Below are positions 12,170-25,977 of a stretch of 64,000 nt of DNA, piece by piece. Source of the stretch: Casuarius casuarius (lineage: Eukaryota > Chordata > Aves > Casuariiformes > Casuariidae); contig PTFA01000196.1 in the NCBI GenBank assembly GCA_003342895.1, forward strand, positions 1,382,227 to 1,446,226, in the 5' to 3' direction. Within the stretch, counting starts at the first letter, position 1. Each line of letters begins with the position of its first letter. The position numbers and the translations under genes are program-made. The notes under the pieces are model-generated. The model saw only the letters and a program-made list of their open reading frames with translations, did no database searches and was not told the DNA's origin.

Positions 12170-12785
12170 AAGGTCCCTCGCGGTGTCCCCAAGGGCAGGG
12201 ATTCCTCAGCAGCCCGCCATGTCACGGAGGGTCCCCCCGTGTCCTCTGGGCCCATCAGCTCATGGACGTCCCTCAGCATCCCCAGGGCTTGGGACAAGGG
12301 ACCCCCTCAGTGTCCCCTCATGTCATGGAGATAGCAGCATCCCCAAGGCGGGGTGGGGGGGTTGGCGGGGACCTTTCAGTGCCCCCTCATCACATGGAGG
12401 GTCCCTCAGTGTTTCCTCATGCCATGGAGGTCCTAGTGTCCCATGGGGGTGGCAGGGACCCCTCAGTGTCCCCTCACATCATGGAGGTCCCACTGTCCCA
12501 TGGGGGGGGGGCAGGGACCCCTCAGTGTCTCCTCATGTCACGGAGGTCCCAGTGTCCCATGGGGGTGGCAGGGACCCCTCAGTGTCCCCTGTCATGGAGG
12601 TCCCAGTGTTCCATGGGGGGGGCAGGGACCCCTCAGTGTCCCCTCACATCATGGAGGTCCCACTGTCCCATGGGGGGGGGGCAGGGACCCCTCAGTGTCC
12701 CCTCACGTCATGGAGCTCCCAGTGTCCCCTGGGGGGGGACAAGGACCCCTCAGGGTCCCCTCACGTCCCGGAGGTCCCTCAGCGC
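12170..12785. repeat. G-rich minisatellite, unit about 54-61 bp
   Basis: The motifs GGCAGGGACCCCTCAGTGTC, then CATGGAGGTCC, then TGTCCCATGG followed by a G run recur with starts near 12451, 12510, 12567, 12621, 12680 and 12737. More diverged copies extend left to about 12170. Most units carry a run of 5-10 G on the plus strand. The long plus-strand open frames across this region arise from the repeat and match no protein I know. The array stops directly at the KLF2 CpG island. Confidence 0.85.
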
Positions 12786-13116
12786 CCCCGCAGCGGCAGG
12801 ACCCCCCCGGCGGCAGCGGCCTCCCCCGGCCCCGCGCTGAGGCGAAGCGAGGCGGCCGCGGCGGCTGGGCCCAGTCCGGCCCGGCCCGGCCCGGCCGCGC
12901 TCCGCTCCGCCCCGCTCGGGCTGGGGGCCGCCGCCGCCGCGTCCTTTTATACCGGGGCTAAATTTAGGCTGCGCCCGAGCCGCTGCCTCCCGCCCGCCCC
13001 GTCCGGGACGCGTTTCCTCCGCTCCCTGCAATTGGCTTGAGGGCGCCCGCGCCCGCGTTATAAGCCGCGGAGGGCGGCTCGCCGCGCCGCGCCGTCCCGT
13101 CCCGCCCGGCCGCACC
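12780..13116 (+). promoter_or_regulatory. KLF2: KLF2 core promoter and 5' CpG island
   Basis: The sequence is extremely GC- and CpG-rich and continues as an island through exon 2. It holds an inverted CCAAT box (ATTGG, 13031-13035) and a TATA-like TTATAAG at 13058-13064. These predict a start site near 13088-13090 and a 5'UTR of only about 27 bases. Several GC boxes (CCGCCCC type) lie between 12890 and 12920. The order MEF2 site, CCAAT, TATA, ATG fits what is known of the shear-responsive mammalian KLF2 promoter. The start site is inferred, not seen. Confidence 0.8.
12958..12967. promoter_or_regulatory. KLF2: MEF2 site in the KLF2 promoter
   Basis: CTAAATTTAG is a perfect 10-bp palindrome and a full MEF2 consensus in otherwise GC-rich sequence, about 130 bases upstream of the predicted start site. 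In mammals a MEF2 site in the proximal KLF2 promoter mediates MEK5-ERK5 induction by laminar flow and statins. The assignment rests on motif and position. Confidence 0.82.
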
Positions 13117-14848
<1,732 letters not shown>

Positions 14849-15600
14849 CCCTCGAGGCTCTCCCCTGCCCACAGCGGACACTGTATTTAAGTGCTCAGGT
14901 GCAGAACCGTTCCGAAGCCTGTAGCTGGTACTACGTAGGGAGGCACCGACGCTCGCGCCGTGGAAGCGGAGGAGGATTTGACACGAGGAGACTTAGCCAG
15001 GCATCTCCTGAAGACGAGTCGATGGGACTGTATCCGTGTGCCCGCCCAGCCGTTGGGGGGGACAGGGTTATTTATACAGCTTCAGTGAAGGGGAAAGCTC
15101 CATAAGACTCCATACAGATTGTATAGAAGAAGCTGTAAATACTGATTTTTTTTTTTATTATTATTTTTATTTTTTTCCCCCTGGTTCTGACTGCCCGGTC
15201 CTAAGCTTTACGAGACAATGTTTGTATGGAAACTGCCTGAAGTTGACCCTAGAGGAGATTAAGTGAATGTTACTGTAGCTACCGATGTTATTTTAGATCT
15301 CAGTTGAAGGCATGGCTAAGAGAACACTCCTATTGTTAGACTGTTTGTTTCACAGGTGCAATAATATTCTTGTTTGCCATGATCTACACTAGAAGTACAG
15401 GGCTTGATGTCTTGTAAGAAAATAACCTATTTTACTGTCTAATTTTTTTATATATTGTAAATAGTTTTATACAATGAGAAATATTGTATATGTAAATAGA
15501 AGACAAATGGGTATTTTGCCTATTTCTGTTTTTATAAAAACATAATTTTTCAATGTTTGAAAACATTTCATCTTTTTAATAAAATAAGTTTTTAATTGCT
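14849..15600 (+). other. KLF2: KLF2 3'UTR
   Basis: After the stop codon the sequence shifts from GC-rich to strongly A/U-rich. It contains a UUAUUUAU element near 15068, a long T-rich run near 15146-15178, and three copies of UGUAAAUA at 15134-15141, 15456-15463 and 15491-15498. It ends with AATAAA. KLF2 mRNA is known to be short-lived, which suits an A/U-rich UTR. The right end is inferred from the polyadenylation signal. Confidence 0.8.
15578..15583 (+). terminator. KLF2: KLF2 polyadenylation signal AATAAA
   Basis: This is the first canonical AATAAA after the KLF2 stop codon, about 730 bases downstream. It is followed within about 25 bases by a TG/T-rich stretch suitable for cleavage near 15600. 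Confidence 0.75.
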
Positions 15601-16718
15601 GTGATTTTTATTCTCCTTTGAGATCTTCCTGTTACTTTTTCCCTGATGGCTGGACCGACCACCACCTGGGTATGTTTTAAATTACCAACAATTGTAAGAA
15701 GGTGCTTAAAAATCTGAGCTATGTTTTTTTTTCTAAAATAGATAACAAAGTACGTAATTCATTCTCGGTGGTAAACAAGATACAAGAGAGTGCTTTATCA
15801 AAAAATCAAATAGGAGAGTAGATCACAGTCAAAATATACTTCCTAAAAATGGTTAAGTAAGCAACACTGTAATTTCAGTCTCATTTCTAGTTTATGCTAG
15901 ACTATTTTAATAGCATCCTTAATGTTTTCCAGATGCAGTTATAGTTTTGCCAGCAGTGTGTGGGTTTTTACTATAAATTTAAACACTGCATTTTTGTAAT
16001 TACGGAGGCTTATTTTAAGGCATCCTTGTACATAAATTATCCTTGCTCTCAAGAGCTCAGTGCAAAATTCCACTAGAACAGTAGTGGAATTTAAACATAA
16101 ATTCACAACACAGTTTAAAATACCTTCATAACTTATTCCTAAAACATAAATTTGCTTAAGAGGTTTGAATCATATCTAGATTTCAGGAGCTAATAAAGAT
16201 ATTTAGATATTTTGGAGGAAAATAAGGTAGCCAGTGAGCCTGTTTCTGAAACTCATTTGAAACAAAGCGGATACTGCAATAGCAGCAAATAACTGCAGCA
16301 AGTCAAATAGAGCCCCGAAAGTTTTTCCACAGCTCTGAGTGAGATCATAAGTCCGAGTTTATCTCTGCAATTAGTCTGAAACTATAACGAGGAGCCTCTG
16401 CTTTTACAGCAGCGGTTTAGCAGCGAGGCGTGCTACTCCTCAAACAAAGCCAGAGCTCAGTACACAGCCCGAGCTTGGTATCAGAGTATTTTTCTTGAGC
16501 ATCTGGATACTTAGCCCTCAATAATTAGAACTTTAAACAAGATTGTGACATTTTTCTGCCTCTGCGAGTTAGACTTCACGAGAATGAAATCAACAGGAAT
16601 ACATTCAAACGAACGACAAATATAGCTATTCTTCTGTGAAAGCAAAGTCTGCAGTTGTTCATGTGGAACAGATGTATTTTGGGCTCCTAATCATTGACAT
16701 GGAAGAATGAGTTCCACG

Positions 16719-16748
16719 TTTCACTTTTATAGCGCTTTCAAAGTGAAA
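16719..16748. promoter_or_regulatory. Inverted IRF-type half-sites
   Basis: TTTCACTTT (16719-16727) and AAAGTGAAA (16740-16748) are perfect inverted 9-mers 12 bases apart, each containing the AAGTGAAA-type IRF half-site. They lie about 1.1 kb after the KLF2 polyadenylation signal. The function is inferred. Confidence 0.25.
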
Positions 16749-17550
16749 TACAAGGGAGATTTAGCATTTCTTCATTAAAAACAAAACTCATTTATTTGCT
16801 AGAAAAAAATATTGCACAATATAATTCCAGAAAGTGAGGATGACTTAAAGATGTGCTAAAATTAGCACACGCGTTGTCGCAACAGTTCTAGGTATTTCCT
16901 TCTCTTTCCCCATCGCTGAAGATTTTCATATTTCAGCAAGCGCTTTGGTGTTGAGCGCCTGAAGAGCACGGTTTGGAAATTAAGTCTTACGCTTACCTTT
17001 GAACTGGCTTTGCCTCCTCCTGTCTGACGATGCGAAAGTGTTTTTAGCCGTGCCCCGGTTTCAGTGCTGCAGCGAGACACCATTCCCTTGGGTGACGTAA
17101 TTAAGGGAGACCCGGAGGTGTGACACCTCCTCGCACCGGGTACCGCCACCCCCGGGCGCGCGGTCCCACGCCTGGCTCGGGGCGCGCCAGGAGCGGATGC
17201 TTGGAGCATCAGGACTTGTCCTGCTCGCCTCTTCCTGCCTGGCCTCCATCAGAGGAGGGACCGGGCTTGGTGGACCATCGGTCTGACCACTTGCATGTTC
17301 TCCCAAATTCCCCGGGGGAAACACAGCCTCGGTGCAGCAGCGTGCCCTCTGCACCGTGCCTGCATGCAGAGAGAAATCGCACTGCAGCCACCAAGCCTCG
17401 ACCCGACCCGCATGGCTGCTCCGCGGCACCCCCGCGACAGCGTGCACCGCTCGTGCCCACGCAGGGGCCCGAAATTCCCTCTGCTCCGGCAGCCAGGCGA
17501 GCTGCACCGCTCGCAGCCTGCGCCCGGCGCTCGCCTTCGCTGGAAGCGAT

Positions 17551-17574
17551 GCAGATAAGACACGGGTTATCTGC
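17551..17574. promoter_or_regulatory. Inverted pair of GATA motifs
   Basis: GCAGATAA (17551-17558) and TTATCTGC (17567-17574) form a perfect inverted repeat with an 8-base spacer, giving two opposed AGATAA sites. They sit at the end of a CpG-rich pocket 2 kb downstream of KLF2. An enhancer role is inferred. Confidence 0.35.
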
Positions 17575-17734
17575 CTGCCACAACGCACCCAAACAGCACC
17601 CGAATCACGATGAACGGTGCAGACACCACCTATTAGTGCTGCTCACTATGTCAAAGGAGCAGGTCCTGTCTGCCGAGCAGTTATATTTGTTGCAACTCAA
17701 CTGAAAATAGGACAAAGCCGTCCTTTTATATCTG

Positions 17735-17775
17735 TGTGTGCATATATATTATATGCATGCATATATATGTCAAAT
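17735..17775. repeat. (TG)/(TA) dinucleotide patch
   Basis: Interrupted TG and AT alternation with ATGCATGCAT in the middle. Low complexity only. Confidence 0.7.
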
Positions 17776-20700
17776 AAAGGCCTCTGAAAACTGTGTGTGT
17801 GCAGAGAATAGAGGGGAAACACTAATAATAAAAACCTGTGCCCATTTTCATTTAATTGTTGGAGGTACAGCGCATATGATAACTTCTGTGTGGTCTTCAC
17901 AGGAAGCTGCAGGTCCTGAATCGCTAGATAATGGCGTGGCAGAAAGAAAGAGCTGCTGAGCTCATTCTTCTCCCGCTCTGTTGTGACTAATTGTGACCCC
18001 CCCCTTTAATTAAAGGGCATCCAAAGCTGTGCCGATGTGATCCCACTAGTCTCCCGGGTCTCCCCTTGGCTGGCAGGAAACCTCTAACTCAACATCTTCT
18101 AATAACAGGACAGCAGGGCTGAAGGTTTTAAGTGATTTTGCTCTAATTTACGTGAAAATCCCAAATATCTCTTCCCACAAGCACGCAGGGAAGAGCTGCC
18201 TGCTGCGGCCTCCCTCGCGGGCAGCGGGTATCCTGGATTTGTTTTCCATGTACCCCCCCAAAAAATCTTAGTTGAACCCGATAGGAGGAAACGTCGAGTC
18301 CGTTGTAAACAAGATTTTCACACATATTCTTATAAGATACCGCAGCGATGGGCTCACTGCACTTGCAAGATAGATTGCCAGATTAGATAGAGCAGCTCAG
18401 CGCAGAAGCGAAGAAATCCAGCCCCGGGCTCCCGCTGAAAGCTGCAGCAGACGCCGCCGAGCTTGAGCCCCTTCCCGCGCAGGCGCCGTGTAAAGCCGGC
18501 TCATTCCCCACCGGATTTCAGAGCGCGGCATTTCGCTGCGCCAAAAAAGGCTTTTTTCTCCCCTAAAGCAGCAGCGGGGCGCGGGACCCCTCCAGCTCGT
18601 TCATGGCAGCCGTGGGAATTTGCTTCGCGGCAAGGGGCAGCTCGTGGCGGCTTCGGTTTCGGCCCTGGCTCCCTGCGAGCGAGGACGGGGCCGGGGCGGC
18701 TGTGGCACACGCGAGCCCTTGGTTATGCTGAGCCATTTGCAAAGGGCCTGGAAACGTTTGCTCCCTCCACGCGTTGGTCCTCCGTCCACAAGAAGAGCCA
18801 AAAAAAGTTTGTCCCTTCTTCAAATTATAGGATCATGCGGCTCTGTGGTTTTCTGTGGTCGAAGCTCTGTGGTTTCCAGAGCTATTTTGTGCACCTATAA
18901 CACAGAGTGGCTGTTAGGCTTTCCTTAAATTTAATTTTCTAAGCCAGAATCCCAAGCGCCAGCAATTTCTTTGCTATATTTAAGTAAAACAACTACAACA
19001 AAGTCATGGAGCCATCACTACGGTAACGCGTGCGTGTAGAGGGACCAACAAAAGGCAAATTCAACCCGACCCCCCTGGAATTTAAGAGAGAGAAAAAAAT
19101 AATCACCTGCCCTAGCAGCCGGCGCGTGCGGTAGCCCCGACAAACCGTGAATTCCCAAGGTGTCCTTGAGGCCTCGGGGCTGCGAAGAGCCTCTGCCCAG
19201 AGCTCTGCTAATCTCGAAGCTCGCCGAGGAGACAGGGATTTATCCTGAACTCGTTAGGCAGAAAAGACGCTTGATTTAATCTTCTGAGGTCTATGTTTTC
19301 AGCCACAATTATTTGATCTTACAATATTTTATGTAGACACAAAAATGAGTCACAGGCACTGCTTTACAGGAGGGAGATGTTTTAGCTTTGCAAATACCAC
19401 CTTTCTGAGCACAAGGAGAGCTGCAGCAACACGGGTTTTGTTTACTCCACAAATATATTTAGTGTTTCTTACCTGCTTCAAATATAATTCCCTCCAGTAA
19501 AGCAAAAGTATTCTTCCATCCTTTGTAGCAAGCAAAAATCCAGCAACACAGAAACTGCTCACGCACATACCTGTTGCAGGATTATAATACAGTATATTAT
19601 AATTATAGATATGGTGTCCCTTTAAATCAGTTTGACTTTGTTTTTTCGCACTTCTATAGTTCAGGGCATTCCTGGAGGTCTGAGCTATCATTAAGTCATC
19701 AGGAAACATCTGGGATATCACGCTGGACATCCCCTGCGACGCTCAGTGCATTAGGACAGAAGCTGCCGAGCCTGGGGCTAAACACAAACCAAAACACACA
19801 GAAAAAATCCCCAAATGCCGATGACTACTTCTTTTACAGCCCACGGGCGATGACAGCGCAAGTGGTTTTGACATCATGATTTTATATCACACAGCAAAGG
19901 GCGTTACGGGAACATGCCGATAGCAAAAGCTCCGGCGCCTGTAAGAGACGCTGTATCAGCAGCAAAGTTTTAATTGCAGTCATTAAACTTAAAAAGTGCT
20001 CATGCTCCCTTTTCCAGGAGAACAGCACCTAGAACCAGGCAAGAGGTAGGAGACGTTCATGGGCACAGGGCCTCCGGGATCGGGCAGGGACCGATGCAGC
20101 TATTGGGTTTGCAACGCTCTCCAACAAAACCCTGGCTGCCAGATGTCAGCGCACTAAAAACATTGCCGGAGAGCCGCTTCCAGATAGACCTGCCCTGGCG
20201 AGCTGCCGTGACGCGCCGCCGTGCGCAAAAGCCGAGCAAATAAAACAAGCGCACGGGAGAATAATGAGTCCAAGCGAGTAAAGCAGGATCGCGTGATAGC
20301 GAGGTGTGTTTTTGCACCAGGCCGACAGGGTTTGTCCTCGGGGAGCTCTCGGACCCCTCCGCACCGGCTGCCCGAACGCGGCGCGGGCTCTGCTGCGTGC
20401 TCACCGCACGCCAAACGCGGCCGGCCGGGAGGAGGGGAAGGGGCAGGGCGGAAGAGAAAACGGCATGGAGAAGGCACCAGCCAAAAGAAAACAACAAAAA
20501 AAAAACCCATCTCACCCCAGAGAATAATAAAGCAGCTCTTCTAAGTGAGCGCCGCAAATCTGACAGTTTGTGAAATTGGGGACAAAAAGGTGAAAGAACG
20601 ATTGCCGAAGTCTCAGAGCTCCAAAAAGTAACTTTCCATTTATTATATTAAACAATAACATTTCTCTTATTATATTAAACAATAAACACATGAGATGGGT

Positions 20701-22714
20701 TAAAATTAAAATACCTTTCTTTCAATTTGTTACGATATCCGAAAGATAAATATAACTACAATAATGTACATATTTGGAGATATTAGTCAGATTCAGGTCA
20801 ACATTGCAGCTTCCACTTTACGTTTCCACCTTTTTTAGGTCAGACTAAGGAGTCATATTAAAAGGGACACTGAGAAACGCCCTGTATCACTGTAACAGCA
20901 GAAGGAACCACGTTTACTACGAGTTTTCCTCTTAAAATTAAAGGGGAAGGCAGAAGTTGGAAAAACGAAAATCCCACTTTATAACAAATTAGCCTTTATT
21001 TATAAAACTTTCAAGTAAAAAGAGCAGTATATCAACTGATAAAACAAATGTGTCAATGAATAATAAAGAGTTAACATATTTACTCTAAAAATAAATTCTC
21101 TATGATTCCACCGTACTCCAAGCAAAACTCCTTGCTAGGGAAAAGGACGCTTGTTGTGACGTCTGCAGAGGGATGCAAGTGTTGACACACAACAAAAAAC
21201 TCACCTATTACACCGGCAAAGGTATTTGAACTAGATTGTTATTAGCACAGATCAAATCAGTCTAACCAAATTCATTCTCCACATTAGGATTAAGCAGAAA
21301 TGAAATTCCTGAGAGGGAGGAATAAAACACGGAAGGCAGAAATCCAGCCCTGGCCCGGGGGACCGCGACGACGCTATTTGGACCAAAATTCCTTGGGTCC
21401 TAACGCCCAAACACCCTCCTCAACGGAGAAACGCGAAAGACGACACAGTAACCCCCAAAGGATTGCAAGAAGAACCCAAGAAAAGTGCGTCATCTTTTAG
21501 CATAAAATGACAAAATAATTTCTACAAAATTTCTGACGACAGATTTCACAGACAGGAATTAAAAACAAAGCTACGCGCTGTCAGACACAGCCTGGACCTT
21601 CCTACGCTTTGAGAGCGCGTTACATGGAACAAAACACAGCAGGATCCTCAGAGGGCAGAGGCTTCATAAGGAAAAGTTTGCCAGTATAAAAATATTTCAT
21701 ACAGCAGTATTATAGAAGTACTACTTTTATAAGCATCTGTTTTTATTGCAGAATGACTGGTATGCTTTACAACAAGGGTATTTTGAGCATAACTTCAGGA
21801 AACCACTTGAGGCGAATGTGAGCATACGGGTCTATAACGGAATATGCAAGTAATCCGATACCTGTGTCCTACACGCCGAGTTTGCATGCAGAGGTTCAAT
21901 GTGAAAAATCGTCCGTCTTTCCTGCTTTAACTGTTGTGCCTCGGCGCTGTGTGCAATTCATGGTTTTCCATGAGTCATTCCAGCGGTGACTGTACTCTGT
22001 ATAAAATACACATGTGCCACTATAAAAGTCCACTAAACTCTCCTGTGATTGCTCAATGTACCACAGAGTCTAATAATTTATCCAGGTAAAAAGTCGAAGC
22101 ACCTCTGCTCTTTCCTCAAAGCCAAGAATGCAAGGGATAGGCATTCCTGCTGAAGCAAAAGCTTAGGTGGGAACGGAGGAAAAACAGAGCTGAAACCCAG
22201 ATGACAATTATATGCAACCTATGTAACTGGAATGAGGCAAGAAAAACATGTTTTCCACCTCAGTGTGCGCCTGTTGTGTGCGGGGGGGGAGGGAATAGCT
22301 CTTTAAAAATAACTTTTAAAAAGGGGGGAAAAAAGATAAAAGAGAACTGAACCTACAAGCAAGCCTAAGAGAGAAATCATTGCCTCAGCCTGAGAAAAAG
22401 AAAAGATGACATCACACGACCAACACATGCGAGAAGATCAGAAATTGAGCCGACATTTCAAAAAGACACTTTAAAAACTCAACACAATGTGAAATCACAT
22501 CCAGCAGAGATGATACCTGCTTTCTGCCAGGTTTCTCTCTTACCCTTGGCACAACTAGTGAACACAGTTTTTCATGCCAATGAAAGTATTCTTGAAAAAC
22601 AATTTATTAGAAGTAGTAATTTCTCCTTTTTTCTTTCACCAGAACTTTGAAATTATAAGAGCCACGATCTAAATTCCATTTCTGTATAGATTCCATTTCT
22701 GTATCCATCTCTGT

Positions 22715-22995
22715 ATAGAGAATACATACATACACACAAACTTTAATATATAGAATATATATGAATATTCTACATATTCATTGTATATACACATTTTATG
22801 TACAGTAGAAGTAACTATATACTAGACATAGTATGTGGACATATATAGTATATACACACACTATTATTACATTATACAATATGCTATATATATATATACA
22901 CACATACACACAAATAATATGTATCTTATAATATACACTGTATATGCATTGTGTATACTCACATTTTATATATCTTGCATTGTACATATTTATCT
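22715..22995. repeat. Diffuse TA/CA-rich low-complexity region
   Basis: About 280 bases are dominated by TATA, ATAC and ACAC dinucleotides with many interruptions. The 79-codon minus-strand frame across it is an isoleucine/tyrosine-rich artefact. Confidence 0.8.
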
Positions 22996-24174
22996 GCCCA
23001 AATAGCAACAGGCCTATTTGTGCTTTAAATTTCACTGTTCTGGAGGAAGAATAAGATCAACATCTTGCAATAAAGGCTTGTCTTAGAAAAGCAAGTACAG
23101 GTATTATACAAAACACTAAGTTACATGCATAAGGGAAGAATGAGGGCAAATGTCCTTTTTCGTGGAAAACCTGTATTAAATATGATGGGGAGAAATCACA
23201 GCTGTACTGCAGTGTCTAAAATTTTGATTCAAAAGTGTTTCAGTAAACCTAGGATTACTAATGCTAATACACTGTGCACAGAGGACACGTTCTGTACTCA
23301 TTAATTTGCTTGATCTTCTGTTACTGTCCAAGCAAATATGGAGAACAAGTCCGTAAGGAAACAGGAAAGTGAGCAATTAGTTCTAATGCTATGTGGAATG
23401 CTAAATTAATTCACATTTCTGGCTGCCCGCTGCACATCTTGAAAACACCAACTCATTGCCTCGGAAGCATTATAAATTACACTATTTCAGAGAACTGACA
23501 AGCAGAAAGTCTTGTCATGGTGCCTACCTTGGAAAAATGAATCAAGCTATTTAACTTATCCACCTGTCCCACTGGAGTGACATTGTCCAAGCAATAGTTC
23601 GAAAGTGGCTTTCCTTTATAAAATGGCACTACATATGAACGGTGTTTTATTATAGCAGAAGAGACACCACAAAGACTCAGGCCCAAATGAAAATGGGGAA
23701 TTTTGCACAATTTTGAAAATCACTCTTTCACAGCAAAAGGTTTGTCTCATGTTAGCTATATCTAGGCCAAATTTGCTTTCAATGGCCTGGAGTCCATTAG
23801 ATCAACAGAAAAGAGAATTTGTTGATATTTTTGAACTCAGGTTTGATCATTTAACCTAACAGATTTTAGAGGAAAATTATTACAATGGGAAGGGACATCA
23901 AGTCAAGTTCTGCACAATTAGAAATATCTCCGACTGCATTCACAAGAGGTCATTAAAATATGCTACTGGAGATCATCACATGGTTCTTTTCATACCAGAA
24001 TGCCTATTCCCCTCTTCTGAGGCAAATTAAAGATTCACAGTATTTGTAGTACCGTTACCACAGGAGACACACAGCAACTGCAGAATTGTGACCCCTGAAA
24101 ATGTATTTTGAGATACGGATTTTCAGTTTTGTCAAATGTATTGCCCCATATGTAAATGGATGGACGCGTGTATC

Positions 24175-24195
24175 TGCGTGCGTGCACGCGTGCAC
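24175..24195. repeat. Alternating purine-pyrimidine GC tract
   Basis: Twenty-one bases alternate strictly pyrimidine and purine (TGCGTGCGTGCACGCGTGCA then C), a sequence type that can adopt Z-DNA. No function is implied. Confidence 0.6.
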
Positions 24196-25977
24196 CCAGA
24201 CACACACTCTCTGATGTATTTACTCACAAAAGCTGGAGACAGCAAATGTTATGTTTTAGCTGCATTTCAGAATTGAAAACTGCTAATTAGATTAAAATAA
24301 TCTAATCTGATCCTTGCCTCTGCGTAAGGAAAGCCTCCAGAGTAAGGCAATTGGAACAGGATGGAGACAGACTGTTTTCATTCAATAAACAGGCACTATC
24401 ACTGTATCATTAGAAATAAAAATAAGGAAACGAGGGCGTAAGAAATGTAAATGCATTGAAGATGATGAAGAAATACTACATTTTCCAAAAAATAGAGAAA
24501 ATTTTACAAGATCAGGGCTGCACCAGTAAAAACACAGAATGTTAAGTACCCAGTCTGTATTCCTGCAGAACCAAGGATAGCAAAGCAGATATATATTAAG
24601 GATAGTTTGAAAATTTTGCGCTAGGTGTCTACTTAGACATAAAAGTCCAAGGCAAAGACAACTGAAGTGTCAGAATTCCTGTAATTACCAAGAAAGGCAT
24701 TTTTAGTAAGTAATTCAGTAGATAATTCACAAACTTATCATAACGACTTATTTTAGATATGACACGTAAAATGTATTCTGCATTATCTTTACCAAGGGAA
24801 TATGTTGAGTTCTACAGGTGTATTTCAAACCTGTTCCTATTTGGACTTAGAACTGCAACCTGCCTTTTAAAGCCAATCCAGTCTACCAGTACTTCTATAA
24901 CTTAAGCATGAACATGTATTTGGCAAATAAAATCTGTTTCAACTTGGCCATATTTCAGCTAAACTATTTTTGATCTGTATCCCCATAATATAAGACCAGT
25001 GGAATTAAAGAAACAGAGGTAGAGACAGTCTCACACAGTCAGTTGGATAACACAAATAATATGATCTATTTTCTGGTGCTTGGAGTAAAAGGGGGTAAAA
25101 TAAGTTGCAGGGAGGAGCACAGCTCAAACTTAGTAAGTTTTCAGTTGTTTGATCTTACATTAAAGAAGAACTCAAACTTTTATCACAGTCCTGTAATCAT
25201 ATTTGCTTATAAGATAAAGCATGATTTTATCTAACGATTTAATTGCCAAAGTCATCATTTGTCCAATTTACTACAACCAGATTAACTCCCTCTTTTACAA
25301 CATCACATATAATTATCAAAACTCAATGCAAATAAATGTTTAAATAAGAACAACTCATTCATAGAGGCTTCAAATTCAAAGTATTTTATAGAGTTCTCTG
25401 TGTTTGTATTCATCATGTATAAATTGTCAGATTCTTCTGTAAGAGCTGCATCTCCTTGATAAAAAGGGAACACCTAATAATGAATTTGTGCTGAAGAGTT
25501 TGACATAGATGGATTTGTACTCATTAGCCTACCATGAATAATTCAATTAATGTAATAAGTGAAAGCTAATTCTAGAAATATTTTCTTTTTATGACATTTT
25601 CTTTTAATTGCATACTGCAGCCTCAAAAAACAATGTAATTTGGGTAATAAAAAGCCAGATTCACAAGTTGCAGTTTACTATATGCAACACTGGCTTCAAG
25701 ATAAAGAAACTTTGCTTTCAATATCTTAGGATCATATGTTAAATTTCTTACAAGCAGTAAATTTTACCTAGAACATATAATACATCTTATACAGTGTTTC
25801 CCGTATATTATGCACTTGAGAAGCCACACAGAGCCCAGCTTGATATAACCAGCCAGTCTTGCTTAGAGTTGAAGGTGACTAGAATTATTTTCACAACATA
25901 AAACAAGAATTTAGTACTTTTATAAAAGCCATGTTTAAAGGTTTCACTTGGACAGGGTAGAGCCAAAGAACTTCTAT

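Larger units (their letters stand above)
15601..20600. other. Intergenic DNA downstream of KLF2
   Basis: No gene is recognised. Bases 15601-16850 are A/T-rich and hold an inverted pair of IRF-type half-sites at 16719-16748. Bases 17040-17600 are GC- and CpG-rich, ending in an inverted pair of GATA motifs. A (TA)/(TG) dinucleotide patch lies at 17735-17775, and further GC-rich pockets at 18430-18720 and 20050-20470. The open frames in these pockets (up to 194 codons) lie in several frames at once and resemble nothing I know. Confidence 0.6.
20601..25977 (-). other. EPS15L1: EPS15L1 3'UTR (end not determined) and intergenic DNA
   Basis: Transcription of EPS15L1 must run into this A/T-rich stretch. 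On the minus strand the nearest signal-like hexamer I noted is ATTAAA at 25603-25608, about 370 bases after the stop. AATAAA follows at 22603-22608, then others near 21740, 20996 and 20638. I cannot tell which is used. There is also a diffuse TA/CA-rich patch at 22715-22995 and an alternating purine-pyrimidine tract at 24175-24195. No other gene is seen. Confidence 0.5.

Noticed and set aside
12046..13040. Plus-strand open frames of 172-285 codons before KLF2
   Set aside because: All three forward frames stay open because the minisatellite lacks stops. The proteins are repeats of the same DNA unit and run into the KLF2 promoter.
17120..17704. 194-codon open frame downstream of KLF2
   Set aside because: It lies in a CpG-rich pocket where several frames on both strands are open at once, and its composition has no protein character I recognise.
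23885..23945. Additional CR1 tail (GGGAAGGGACATCAAGTCAA)
   Set aside because: The resemblance is limited to one short block, with no flanking CR1 landmarks.
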